From positions 1,798,001-1,862,000 of the forward strand of contig NC_079889.1 in NCBI RefSeq assembly GCF_029227915.1: a stretch of DNA of 64,000 nucleotides, written 5' to 3'. This document shows, one piece after another, positions 10,577 through 28,029 of the stretch. The first letter of the stretch is position 1. Each line of letters starts with the position of its first letter. Source of the stretch: Hydractinia symbiolongicarpus. Taxonomy: Eukaryota > Cnidaria > Hydrozoa > Anthoathecata > Hydractiniidae. Under the pieces are notes generated by a model that saw only the letters and a list, made by a program, of their open reading frames with translations, ran no database searches and was not told the DNA's origin. The position numbers and the translations under genes are program-made.

Positions 10577-11796
10577 TAAGGTACATTGTTTTGAGCTGTT
10601 TACGCAATAACTCACCGCACATATACTTAAAATTACTCGAATCCAATGTCACTGCATGGACTGTTAGCCTCGGGAAAGTATATTATAAATTAGCAGCAGA
10701 CAGCATACATCACAGTTTTTTAAAAATAAATGGTTTTTACATGCTGAGAAAAGTGCTGTTTGTTAATCTACGCAGAGAGCTCGCTTCTAAAACTAACAGA
10801 GAACACCATGGCACCTACAGTGAACAAGCTGTTTAACTGATTTTTAGAATAAAAAACACGATAAAACACGATAAATCACGATGCAGCACGATTCATCTAC
10901 CCTACCTTTTTTCCACCAACATATGTAATCAATAAAACATAATTAATTAGTATTTTTAATATAACAAGATTATGTCAAATTGAATAAAAATCTCGTGAAA
11001 TCAGTTCGGTATAAAATAAGCGCTATGAAGCATGTGAATGTTCAATGAATCGTGAAACCAGTTGGCTCATTTTCTGTTTATGTGTTTTCTAAAATTTGTT
11101 TAAACCGGGGTTTGTTTACACTAGCAACTTCTGTTTATACAGCAAACTTTATTTGCTTCTGTGTAATCTACAAATTTGTACTGTTTTTTGCAATTCGAAC
11201 ATTTAAACATTCGAATGTCGAAACAAAGTGTACCGCACCTTCGTTGCTTCGATAATTACTATCCATTCGAGCATTCGAATATTCGAATACTAGATCAAAC
11301 TATGCGCAATTCTGTTTGCAATTTATAAACAGACTTTAAAAAAATAAAAAAAGTCAACTCTCTTGGAAATCATTCATTCGTTCAGTCAATTAACTTATTC
11401 ATTCCTTTATTTAATTTATTAACTGATTTGTTCATTAGTCGATTTATCTAATAAGTAAAAGCGCCTGATATGGGCCAGTGCATCTAACCAGTCATACTTT
11501 TCAATGTAGAAGCACCCATTTTACGAAAACTAAGTAAAAATGACGTGGGTGTTGTTGTTAAAAAAAGGTCTACATCCATTCGTTAGTAATTATTCTATAT
11601 TTTATAAAAGCAACCTCTTCAGTGTAAGAGATAAAAACAACTACCTAAGATTTGTCTTGTACTGTAGCAATACTATGGATGAATATTCTACTCATATCAA
11701 ATTTCCTCTTATGGCATGGAAAGAGAGGAAAAAGTGGAAAGAAGAGTCCCAGCAAAAAAAGTCACAAACAAGTATTCACACAAGATACCTACTGGC

Positions 11797-11865
11797 AGCC
11801 TTGTGGTAGAGCGTTTGCTTCCAGCCAGAAGGTCTTGGGTTTAAGCCCCAGCTAACGCATGTCAG
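11797..11865 (+). mobile_element. tRNA-like sequence, SINE head or tRNA pseudogene
   Basis: Contains an A-box-like TGTGGTAGAGCG and, about 35 nt on, a B-box-like GGGTTTAAGCCCC with complementary flanks. The anticodon arm does not fold well, so it is better read as a tRNA-derived SINE head or tRNA pseudogene than as a working tRNA. Confidence 0.45.
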
Positions 11866-12211
11866 AAACTATAAAAGTGGGAATCTATTCTTTCTTTTTA
11901 GCGTTCAGCATGGGTTGTCTAGTTAAGCGATTGCTTTGCTTGTACGACTTTTGTAGCTCAAATTTTAAACTTAACAAATGCTATTTCTGTTTTTAAACTT
12001 AACAAATGCCATTTCTGTTTTAATGAAAAAGGTGAACTTGTCATGTTAACTCAATGTTTTCAAATCTTAATGCAACTTTTATGTCTCAGGAACTGAATTT
12101 TATTTTTTCCCATAATCTGAAATTTAAAATAGATACCAAATAAAACACGCTGATATTTTTGATTTGCGAAAAAAACGAAACGTTTTTCCTGTTTCCGTCT
12201 GGTGGGTAAAA

Positions 12212-12244
12212 ATGGCCGATATACCACAAGACGTGATGAAAGGG
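12212..12244 (+). CDS. possible first coding exon (11 codons)
   Basis: An ATG in good context (AAAAATGGCC) opens MADIPQDVMKG and runs straight into a GTAAGT donor at 12245. Phase 0. No later exon was identified on the plus strand, so this may be chance. Confidence 0.2.
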
Positions 12245-13922
12245 GTAAGTAATCTGCTCAGGCCAATTCGACGGGCTCACCGTGCATAAAGAGAAAATAA
12301 AATACGTCGCTAACATCAATGGAAATAAACGTTGTGTAACGTTCTCTTGAACCACTTAAAACAAAGTTTAAGTGTGTGAATCAAAGAAAAACAGTTTTCT
12401 TCTTATCCATTTAACTACTTCATTTCGGCAATATTTCTCTTTATTGACACTTTTGCTAATAATATTGAAACAAAATGTTGACATTCTTGACTCCTTTCAT
12501 TCGATGACAAGTCAGCTTGAAAGACCACGTTAAAAGACCATAATCAATAAACACTTGCTGCGAGTTATAATTAAATTTTGGATAACGTTGGCTCTGCATT
12601 TGCTTTAGAGGAGTAAATAAACGGGAAAATAAATGGTGGTTGGAAAATTGTTGAAAAAAATATTTTGTCACTTTTTTACCGACTATTTTGTACCTATAAG
12701 GTAATTGCTTTACTCTTTTCGCCTTCATTTTTTCAATGGAAGATCCTTTGGTGATATTTGGTTGATACCCTTGATTGATTGGTTGATCTTCCCCTTGCGC
12801 TAACACAGTACAGTTCTTCAACCATCGCTTCTTATGCTTGCAGAAGAAATGTAGAATGCTAGTTTGCTAAAATAATTATTACAGAGAATCTAACAATGGT
12901 TCATTTGCAAACAAAAAGGGCCCATACTTATCATCTCATGTTGTTATTTCGTTTTGTTTTTGTGTTTTTTGCTTGGTGGATCTAATTTAGCCATTTAGCA
13001 TTTACTCGAGATAAAGAAAAACTCGAAAGTGTGCCATATAAAGAGATGAATATACCATTTTGGCTCACAGAGACAAAAAAATAGCATTATTAGAGAGCTG
13101 AGGATAAAAATAACAATCGATATAAAAAGTAAACATACTATTTATTGTTAGAAAAATAATTCTATCTTTATAAATATTACTTTCTGGTTGATATTTACAA
13201 AAACATGTTATGGTTTATGGGGATGAAGTTTTCGCGGATAATTTGTTTTCTAGTAAAACTTTGATATTTGAACGACGACCTGCTTTTCTTTTCCATTCAT
13301 TCCTGAAAGTAAAAGTCGTTAGAAAAATCGAACATTAGATAAAATTATTTTGAGAAATTTAAATACTCTCTTGGTCCTTTGACTACGTTTAAATAAAGGG
13401 CTTTAAGAAACTACGCCCAATTTTTCCCCATAAACACGCCCACCCTTTGTTACGCCCGCTTTGATTAGAAAAACCTAAAAAGTATTTTTATAAGTGGTTA
13501 ATGTGCTCTGAAATTATCAAACAGAATATCACAGAATCAGTATTATTTGACAAGATATATTATTGAAACTTTTTGCGTACGTCGACACGCTTGAATAGGT
13601 AAAACTCAAAGAGTAAACATCCCCTTATAGTTTTATGGGTACTAAAGGAGTTGGTAAAACTATTTATCTGTAACGTAACAAAAGAAATTTAACCCTTTCA
13701 GCTCTGCATGATTTCGTACCAGTGTATAACAAGAATCATAACATTTCCGCCCCTAAAGCGCTACGTGCTAAATCAACCCTGACAGTAAGTTTTTTTCAAG
13801 CAAAGTAGTAAAACTTCCGCTTCTAATGGCTGTCACAAGTCGTTTAAATTGAAAGACATTCTCTCGCGACATGCCTACCATGTTTGTTTTGATTGTCTCT
13901 GTTGTCATTGGTAACGTTCTGT

Positions 13923-16831
13923 CTACACTATCGATTTTTTATAAGCAGGTTTGTTATGCGCATGTCTAACATGGTGTTTCTTTTCTCGACCTCTTCTTTT
14001 GATATTTGGATCCATGGAACCTATCTGTGCGTAGGCGTCATTAAACATCCCCTTTTTGTGTTTTGAACTTTTGGATTTGCTTGCATTTTTGCCAGCTTTT
14101 AGTAACTTTGCTTTCATGTTGTCAATTATGGACTGAATGCTTGGACCATCTTCATTTTGCTCATCTTTAGAGTTTTCCTTTTCTTTTGTGTTTTCCTTTT
14201 CGTTCGAATTTTCTTTTTCTTTTGAATTTTCTTTCTCTATGTTGGAACCTCCTTCAGTAGCTTGATCCTCAGCCTTATCGCCTGCTTCCGTTGATAACCC
14301 CTTTCCATTCTTTAGATTTTCAGAGATAGCTGTCAACAGATCAGGGGATACTAAATGAACATACTGACCATGTTGGACTTTGACAGGTTTTTCATCTTCT
14401 TTCTCCTCCTTGTCGTCTTGTTGTTGTTTTTGTTTTTCTTCCAATTCTGCATTTGAAGCTTTCAACTCTGACTCTTTTTCTTTCTCTGCTTTTTCTTCTT
14501 CTTTTAACTTCTTTAATTCTTGTCTCTCTTTTTCTACTTCAGCTTCAACGTTTTCTTCTTCTTGCTTGGCGTCTTGTTTTTCTTTTTCACCAGCTTTTTC
14601 TTGCTTGGAATTTTCTTTTTCGTCTTCTTTAGCTTTACTATTTTCGTTTTCAGTTTTGTCTTCTTTTTCTTTTACTTTTTCACTCTCCTTCTCTTTTCCA
14701 TCCTCCTTTGCTTTGCTATTTTCTTTCTCATTCTTTTCATCTTCAGACTTAGCGGATTCTTTTTCTTTTTCTTCTTCCTTCTCTTTCACTTTTTCCTTTG
14801 CTTCCTCTCTTTCCTTTTGCACTTCTTTCTCTTTCTGTTCTTCTTTTTCCTTTTGTTCTTCTTTCTCTTCCTTTTTTGAATCTTCCTCTTTAGAAGAATC
14901 TTTCCCCGTCTGCTCTTCTTTACCCTCCTCAGTCTTTTCATGGCTATCGTGAACGTTGTGTCGGCCATTATGCGTCTCTTCCTTCGAATCACCATTCAAT
15001 GGATCCGATAAACCGATTTGAGCATAGGGATCAAACCCGTACTTTGTTCCCTTTTGCTGATGTTTTATTTTACCAAACAATGGGTTCTCCGAACCTTGCT
15101 GGAACATCTTTCCTTTTTGTTTACCCTTTCCTTTTGAGTCGTCATCATCATTAGCGTCATCTCTACTTTTCTTTATTAATGATGCTAATAGATGAGCGAG
15201 TTTTTTCTTATCAATTTTCATGAGATTTTCTTCCAGAAGGTCTGTCGCTTTTGCATCATCGGCAGCTTGATTTTCTTTCTGCTCGCCGGAGCTTTCTTCT
15301 TTCTCTTGCTGGCCTTCATTGGTTGACGACACAGCAGTTTTTGTTGACGAATCATCCTGTTCATCACCTTCACTTTCTGTATTCATTAATTCTTGAACGT
15401 TCTTTAGTAACGCTGCTCGTAGGGAAGACACCAGCTTTGCTTTTACATTGCTTGACGTTACTGCATTATCAGAATCTGAAGCGATGCTTTCTGTTGACGC
15501 TGATTCGGAGTTTTCCGTTGACGCGGATCCGGTACTTTCTGTTGACACGGATCCGGTGCTTTCTTTTGATGATGATCCGGTGCTTACTGTTTCTCCGCTC
15601 TTTTCGTCTGTATCGGTGAAGATATTTAGCGGCTTTATAGAGGGTAAACCAACCGGTTCAATGTGGTTATTCCCGGTGTCAATGAAACCATCCCAATTTT
15701 GTCTTCGGGCACCTATTGTGTAAAGTGGGAACTCAACTTTATTTCGCTAATACAAGTATAATTTTTCGGGACGTCCACGAATGAAGTGTTAAAAAGACAA
15801 ACAAAAACAAAAAAACAAACAAAGAAGGGAAAACAAAAGGAGCAAGAAATAGGTAAGACAACATTTTTACCTGTCTCAGTCTTGTGTTTACTTGTTTTCA
15901 AAGTCTCGTGATTTTGTTTGGATGAGTGAGCATTGCCAGCTGTCTTACCACTGCTCGAATCTTCACTGTTTTTTCCATGATCAGAACTGTCTTTGTCGCC
16001 GACAACTTTACTAGACGTTACTTCTACAGCTCCATCGTCACTCTCCTTCTTCTTGTCCTTACTACCATGTACTTTAGCTGCATCTTTTTCAGTTTTATCA
16101 TTGTCCTTGGTTGACATAGCAGCAGATATGCTGGGAAGAGTGGGTGCATCTAATACCTTGGCTGGGGAAACTTCATCAGTGTTCATAGCATCTGACAGAA
16201 TTGACGCGGATTCTGACGCCACGTTCGGCGATTCAGCGTTACTTGGTTTCGTCATGGCACCAGAACTGATTGAGGCGTCTTCTAACGCCGTCTGTACAAG
16301 TTTGGCTACGGGACTTAAGTTTTTTCCCTTGAAACGAGAACCAATAGGTAGTCCAATACCATTACCTTGAGCGCCATTACTTTGAATACCATTACCAGCT
16401 TCAAAATCTTTCATCCCAGCCGGCATGTCAGACGGGTAGTCACCTATTCCTGGCTTCAAGTAAGTAGCTAGATCTTGAGCGTAGCTAGCTTCTGGTGTTC
16501 CATACGCTGACTTAGGTATCTTCAGCTCTTCCATACCTTGAAAAGTAGGCTCTTTATAATTCCCTCCACCACCTCCATAGGAAAAAGGCTGAGCTTCAGC
16601 TGAGGGAGCGAATGCGTTTTCAGGCGAGAACTGAGCTCCGTAGTTTTGTTCTGGCTCGCTGCTCATAAACTGTTGCGTGAACGCACCACCCGCCATCCAG
16701 CGTTTGCCATTTTTATTGTTTATCCTCGCTTTGTTTACACGTTTGCTCGTGCTCGTTTTGGATGACTTGCCATCACAATAATAAGTTACCGTTACTCCCA
16801 AGTAAAACAAAAATATCCACTTCAGCTGCAT
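13923..16831 (-). CDS. secreted Lys/Glu-rich low-complexity protein
   Basis: Two coding exons, 16831-15871 and 15712-13923, join in phase 1 (GTAAAA donor, AATAG acceptor) to give 916 residues. Residues 1-20 form a signal peptide (MQLKWIFLFYLGVTVTYYC). Next come a basic segment, a Gly/Pro/Ser-rich part with a GGGGG run, and a Ser/Thr-rich part with repeated STGS/ASTES units near 370-400. The long middle is almost entirely Lys, Glu, Asp and Ser (KEKE, KENSK units), likely a charged single helix. The motif YAQIG-x-x-DP appears twice, near residues 550 and 886. The tail is basic (KRRGREKKHHVRHAHNK). An intron probably ends exactly at the ATG. No family is recognised; extracellular matrix or mineral-associated protein is an inference from composition only. 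Confidence 0.8.
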
Positions 16832-17098
16832 CTAAAAAAGAGGAAGTGTGTACATACCTATACAGTTGAATCTCTAAATGAAAACTTAACCTTAGTGTTA
16901 AAGCCGTTGAAGTGTGATCAAATGTTTCAGATTTAAAAATAAAATTTGAAATTTAAAAAAGTTGAAGTAGAAGTAAAGACATTTTATTAAAAGTAATATG
17001 TCAGCAAAAAAGGTTAACAAAGCTATGTTTCAACTCAAGCTGCGAACGTGCTGTGAATAAACAGTACGCCATTGAAAGAAACATGCTGCGTTACTTAC

Positions 17099-17185
17099 CT
17101 TCGCACGAATACAAAAAACAACAAACTCATTCACGCTGCATTTTAGGTGAGCTCAAAATTAAATTAAATATTTCAATTTTATATA
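17099..17185 (-). promoter_or_regulatory. putative TATA box and 5'UTR exon of the Lys/Glu-rich gene
   Basis: TATATAAA reads on the minus strand at 17185-17178. About 80 nt below is a GTAAGT donor (after 17099), and an acceptor with a CTTCCTCTTTTTTAG tract ends directly before the ATG at 16831. This suggests a short non-coding first exon starting near 17150. The start site itself is inferred. Confidence 0.35.
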
Positions 17186-17599
17186 AATATCGAGAAATTT
17201 TTAGTGTTGTTTTATCTTCCTGTTTTTAGTATGTTTATTCGGTATATTTTTTATCGCCACCTTCACACTTCAATAACCATAAAACTAACCATGCCGAATG
17301 TCGAACTAACGAAACCAATTAAAATACTGTAAAAAGATCACGTGGTTACTAAGCAAAAACAAACATAGGCATCTTATCTAACAACAATATCATACCTAGA
17401 CTTTTTTTGAATGAATTTCATAACAACCTATGAACGAATTGGGTTTGAGTTCGTTTATTTAAAAATTCGTTTAACCTGTTTCAGTTTAAAAGCTTTGCCA
17501 GGCAATTTTTTTGCCAGGAGGTTTGAACTACATGCCACAAATTGATTATAAAAGTGTATGGAACAATATAGTGACCACGCAACGGGGATCTATTTTTGA

Positions 17600-17862
17600 T
17601 CACAGAGATTATTAGTATTATTATTATTGTTACGAATATTTATACAGGATATAGCCACCTCAGTGTTTGAAACACTGTTATTAATGTGGGTCCTGTGTTC
17701 GGATGTATACATTAAGTATACACCGTCAGTACCTACCCAATTTCCCTCACATGGCATGCCCGCGCTGTTGACCGAACCACCGACCTTGTGATTGTAAAGC
17801 GAATTCATAACCACAAGGCCACACGCCACGATTTCGTCATTGGTCGTCACCATTGGTTTTCC
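17600..17862 (-). mobile_element. tRNA-derived SINE, second type
   Basis: On the minus strand, a tRNA-like head (A-box region GGCCTTGTGGTTATGAATTC, B-box-like GGTGGTTCGGTC) is followed by GCATGCCATGTGAGGGAAAT, then a tail of AAT repeats near 17610-17630. The core GCCATGTGAGGGAAATTGGG is shared with the SINE copies at 43731, 46849 and 63618, but the head and tail differ. The apparent ORF across it is a by-product. Confidence 0.6.
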
Positions 17863-18843
17863 TTATCAGTGGTTTCTTGCTTGCGGTGGAAAAAAGAAGG
17901 GTACGATTTTCTTAGTTTAAAGTTAAACTTTTAATTCACAATCACTCTTGACATTATGAACATAAAAGAAGAATAGTCTTACAAATATATTCTTAATCTG
18001 AATCTACAAAACTATCCAAATATTACAAAACTTGATGTGGAAAACATGACGTCATCAGCTTCTTAAAAACAACCGGATGAGACCATGCTCAGTCAAAAAA
18101 TTCTGGGAGCATCACGTTATATAAAATAATCGTTGTGAAAATTTGGGGTACCCTGGGACGTTTAAAATGTCTGAAGATGGGGAATGTTAATTGACGTACG
18201 AACCAACTAAATATGTTGAGGAAGCTACGAATTATTTGCGATGCTCTCCCATAGTGCACGGAGGTTCTCCATCTGCACGGTATTAAAACAATTTAAACAG
18301 TAGTAGCGTGGTGTCTCGATTATCTGAAGTTAAACTTATCTCGATTATTCAAAGGCCTAGCACACCAAAAATTTAAAAACAGAATACTGGTTAATTAAAT
18401 TCTTCGAAAATTTTAATTTGTTTTTGCGGTGGTAAAACATGGCTTATAAAATTAATCAGAAAAAGTTGGGGTGATAAGATATGCAAAAAAAAATCAAATT
18501 CACAAAATAATAATTTTTCTGCTTGCAACATGAAGCAAAGCAGCTTAGTAAAGAAAATTAAATTAATTATCATTTGGATAAGTGAAGCACGGATAATCGA
18601 GGCAGTTTATGAATAAATATTTCAAAATGGTTCTTTTCAAATATTGCTCCCAATGCTTTCAGAAAGAGCAACCCTAAAAGGGGGAACAAGGTAAAACCTT
18701 TTCACGTTTTACCGGTGACAGGTTGCGGAACTCTCATTTTTCTTTCGATAGAATGTTCGCACCAAGCAACGTACACGACAACCACTGGATTCAAACGACG
18801 ACATCGTAACTCTTATTCTAACTATCGTAAAGAATGACGGGTG
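17863..18843. other. 3' flank of the kelch gene, no gene seen
   Basis: This AT-rich stretch downstream of the kelch gene's stop codon probably includes its 3'UTR. Nothing else is supported. Confidence 0.5.
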
Positions 18844-24098
<5,255 letters not shown>

Positions 24099-24109
24099 CT
24101 GTATCTTTG

Positions 24110-26178
24110 CCTTGGTTCCTTCAGATACTCAAATACAGTTTAATATTGTTAAAAACGGGTTAATTTATTTATTCTATAGGTTCTTAAACATGGTAGCCTG
24201 AAAAAGAACATTACACATGGAGTAGGAAATCACAGTGTTTGAATTAGAAATATAAAGTCAATTCGCAAAAGTTTGGTGGCTGTAGAGAAGAAAGCCTATT
24301 TACAATTGTTGTCTAGGAGCACTGTAAAACCACTTGACATTGATCCTCTGATAAAAGTAGAAATAGGTGAAACAAATTATTGATGAAAAAATGGGATTGG
24401 CAATTTTGACATTCAATTTGTAGTAAGATTTGCAAAGACAGCATTTTGATCTACAAATAGCAAAATTCGAACTGCTAATTCGAACCCATACAAAATTGCC
24501 AAAAACTGTCTCATAAACTGCACCCTTTGGCAAAGACATTATGCACACAAATATCATATGTATTTCCCACACTCGCAAAATTTTGCGATATCTAATTTTC
24601 ACCAAAAGGTACTGAGAAGGTCCCCATACGGAATTATTTCTGAAATTTTACTTAGCAGGTTAAATTTAGTTCCACTGAAAGCCTTTACTTTAATTATTGC
24701 CAAGTTTTTAGTGACTCTGCACCTTTGAGATTAAAAAAAATGACATGTCATATTTCTTTTCACACTGTTTTACAACATACTAAATTTTGCCTTTTTATCT
24801 TGGTAACCAGATTCCATGCAAAATTAATTACTCTAAGACAGGAAATTTTTGCATGCATTTTAATTTCGCATTTTTTGACAAAATCGCATTTCACGGCATT
24901 CTAAATTTCGTGGTTGAAGCATAATCACGAAATTCGATACATTATATTTTCGCGATTAGGATTTTTTTAACTTACATGTGTCAAAATTTTGATTTCGTTA
25001 TTATAAAAATTATTCTGTAATTCAGCAAATAAGTCGTAAAGTTTCATTGTTGATCGAAAACCTTGTCATCTTTGTTATCACTGCCATTATCAGATGCGCA
25101 ATCTCTTACCCTACCTCCTCTTTCCTTACTTGAAAAGGAAAATAACAAATAGAAGGATATATACTTTTATGAATACACATGCACATGCAGAAAGGACATG
25201 CACATGTATGACACTTAAGAAAAACAATATTTATACAAAAAATGATGATTTATCAGACAATATAGTGGTAATAGTAATATGATCAAACAATCCAAGAAGT
25301 GTTAAATAAAAATCATAGATTAAGTTAGATGAATATTCTGTTTCCCCCAAAATGTTACAATAGGCCAACTGGAAGTATGGCAAAAGTAGCAAAAACCACT
25401 ATTTAGGGGCAGTTTCCATACTTAAGTTGGCACAAGATTTGATGTTTTTTCTCAAAACCACCCTCTCATTCACATCACAAACATCAATGTATGGAAGCTG
25501 CAATAACACAAACACATTTACTGTAGTATCACCTCTATACCTCTTTATTGGTGGTTTTTTATTTATTTATTTTTTTTGATCACCCACCGTCCAGCTTGCT
25601 AAAAAATACAAAACCGGGGCAAAACAAAAAAATATATATACTGGATTATTGTAATGTAATTTTTATTAAAAATACCCAATACAACACATGAAGCAAATTC
25701 TGCATTGGTTTACTCAAGATCTTGTTTCTAGGCATGTGAACCACTAAAGTGGTCTTATGCTAAAAACAACAAATATTTAGATTAGACAATCACAAACATC
25801 AAATTTATAATTCTCATGCAGAAACTGTGGAGCAGTCAGTGAGAACTGATAATTAGCCTGTAAAATAATATTTAGCTGATGCAGGATAATTATGCGGGAC
25901 GTTTAGTTGCTCATACAGCTAATTATACTGTAGAGATCAACTTAAATCTCCACACTTTTCTTCATTAATGATTTCCCTATAGCCATCTATATTGTTCCAC
26001 AAAATGTTCTGTTTCAGTGAAAACCAAAACAAGAACAAGAAACCATTGTCCAAAAGTATATTAATTTTACTGTTTAATTAGCCGTATGAGTGGTTAATTG
26101 TATGTCACAATATTAAACAACATATTATTCAAAGTTCAAGAAAAAACATGGAAAGCTGTGTAAAGCTTTGGAGGGATA
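24110..26178. other. intergenic stretch upstream of the kelch gene
   Basis: It should contain the kelch promoter and 5'UTR. An acceptor-like CAG directly precedes the ATG at 24098, so a non-coding first exon is possible. No other gene is supported. Confidence 0.4.
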
Positions 26179-26226
26179 TTTTCATCCGCATGCAATGCGA
26201 TTTTGTTGCATTGCACGCTGATGAAA
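26179..26226. repeat. 48-bp hairpin
   Basis: TTTTCATCCGCATGCAATGC pairs with GCATTGCACGCTGATGAAAA across a short loop. It lies at the left margin of the Harbinger remnant and could be part of an element end, which is not proven. Confidence 0.6.
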
Positions 26227-26639
26227 AAATTGCAGCGTAGATCCGGGTAAAATGATGGGATTTTTTTCATGTAATGCGACTAAATTCGTCAAAAAAATGT
26301 TGCAAGAAATCAAAACAATTTGAGAGACAACATGCACCAAAGTTTCAGGTTATTGCTTCATCCCCTATGGTTAGCAACATTTTTTTGCTGCCTGATGATA
26401 ATCTACCAATCAGTATACGGTATTTTCTCCAATCAATTTCTGGATAATGCTGAATAATCATAACGGAAAGTATGTAGTACAAGAATTGTTTTTTTTGTGT
26501 GGAAAAAAAGTTAAAATGAACGAGCAAGAAAAATGAGAACTCATAAACTTTTATCGAAAAGAAAACTGTGGAAAAATGACTATCCAGATCACAACAGAAA
26601 AGATCAGCAGTAAAAGACAGTTTATATTCTTTGTTGAAT

Positions 26640-27577
26640 GGAGAACATGCAATAAAGGGACTTGAAAAAACTTTCCACTCTCTCCGTACGTGCATGAGCA
26701 AAGAAAAAATGGAAATTTTAAGAAGAGATGATGTTTTTGAAGGAGGAAATTTCTACGACGAAAAAAGGCTCAATTTTGAAGCAGCTGATATTCTGACAGT
26801 GATTATTACTATCAGTTAAATCCTCCTTTGTGAAATCATAATCTTGTTGAAGATAGGGAATGTGTTCTACGAGATGTGCTTCTTAATAAATGTGTAGAAG
26901 AATTAAGATACAGCAAGGATGAAATCAAACAACAATGGAACAACTTTGTAACAAACTACAAAATATGAGGCAAGAAACGTCATAATCTAGTGGATCTGGA
27001 ACAAGGGATGTGTATGTTTCAAATAGGGAGTATTTCAGCAACATGACCTTTATCGAAGCAACATGTAGCGTCAACAAGTCGTTCAACACAATTGGTGATC
27101 TTTTGTACCTCCTTCAAAAAAGTAAAAAAAGGAATCAAAATCAGACAGAATCAGTGCAGAACAAAATGCAAAACTGGAAGTGTGGAAAGCTCTTGCATCT
27201 TCATTATCCTCGCCACCTGCATCAGCACGTCAAGCAGAAAACCGATCAACACAACGCAAGCCTGATCTTTGTGATAGAGCGCAGTTACTTGGCAGAACTG
27301 TAGCTGATAGCCTAATGCATTGTGACAGGAATGGTGGGTAATGTTGAAGAAGAGGATAATGGATATCTTCTTCGATTATGAACATCAGAGGAGAAACAAT
27401 ACTAGACTTACTTTTCCTATGTATTCTCAAAGCACCCCAATCCCACCTATTCAACCACCTCAACATCAAAACTACTCAAGTATGTTGCAGTCCAGCCAGG
27501 TTCCATATTCACCGTGTCAAGTAACCATTCAAATGAGTCATACACAAGTTGAAAATTTCTCGAAAACAAACATATAA
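26640..27577 (+). pseudogene. PIF/Harbinger Myb-like partner protein, broken
   Basis: Pieces in different frames read as the SANT/Myb-like protein that accompanies Harbinger transposases: YSKDEIKQQWNNFVTNYK near 26900, SKKRNQNQTESVQNKMQNWK near 27120-27180, and an intact last part at 27341-27577 (DIFFDYEHQRRNNTRLTFPM, then a Gln/Pro/Ser-rich tail ending in a stop). Several frameshifts and stops break it. It converges on the transposase fragment on the opposite strand, the usual Harbinger arrangement. Confidence 0.6.
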
Positions 27578-28021
27578 CGAATGTTTGCACATTTCCATTG
27601 CCAGGGAACACAGCCTTCCCACGTAAAGTATTCTTATCACATTGGCCTGATTGCTTGTATGATTACCACGACTTGTAGCCAAGGGTATCCACGTATCTCT
27701 AATTTTATCCGATCTACAAGCACCTTCTATGATTGTACCATTTTTAATATTCTCTCAATCGGCTTTCCAGCATCTGTGTCTCAACGCCCCAACCAGTTGT
27801 GAAAGGCTATGGTAGGAACTGTTATAGTTCTAACTTTATTTGGCTCTATTAAGAATGGACGAAAAGACATGCCAGCGATTTGCAAGTATTCCAAAGGCGT
27901 TTTCAGAAATTCTTCGCATTCTTGACAAGCGATAGTTGAAAATCTTTTTATCAACACTGAGACTTTTGAAAGGGTAAAGTTTCATCATATACTTGGATAA
28001 GGGAAATGCATCATCAACCAT
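27575..28021 (-). pseudogene. PIF/Harbinger DDE transposase, 3' fragment
   Basis: The intact part at 28021-27836 encodes VDDAFPLSKYMMKLYPF and IFNYRLSRMRRISENAFGIL, then NRWHVF. These match the second Asp (D-AFPL) and the Glu (ENAFGILA) regions of the DDE domain in HARBI1-type transposases. Beyond a stop, GTIIEGACRSDK and similar fragments of the C-terminal region follow in broken frames. The first catalytic Asp and the N-terminal half are missing where LINE sequence begins at about 28030. Confidence 0.75.
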
Positions 28022-28029
28022 ACAAACAT

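Larger units (their letters stand above)
9563..13900. other. mostly non-coding stretch
   Basis: Apart from the direct repeats at 10149-10576, the tRNA-like sequence at 11797 and the weak exon at 12212, no gene is supported. Clusters of the words ATTCGAA (11190-11290) and CACGATAAA (10850-10890) are visible. A hydrophobic minus-strand stretch near 12275 (MLATYFIFSLCT, followed by GTGAGC) could be a signal-peptide exon, but its phase 0 end does not match the exon at 9190. Confidence 0.4.

Noticed and set aside
14380-14952. Plus-strand Ser/Phe-rich ORFs and other-frame ORFs opposite the KEKE region
   Set aside because: They are antisense of repeated GAA/AAG/AAA codons, which read as Ser/Phe/Leu; there are no splice or start signals.
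17590-17853. 87-residue minus-strand ORF
   Set aside because: It reads through a SINE (tRNA-like head, core, AAT tail); there is no protein signature.
26345-26701. 118-residue minus-strand ORF
   Set aside because: It overlaps the antisense of the Harbinger partner region and shows no domain; probably chance.
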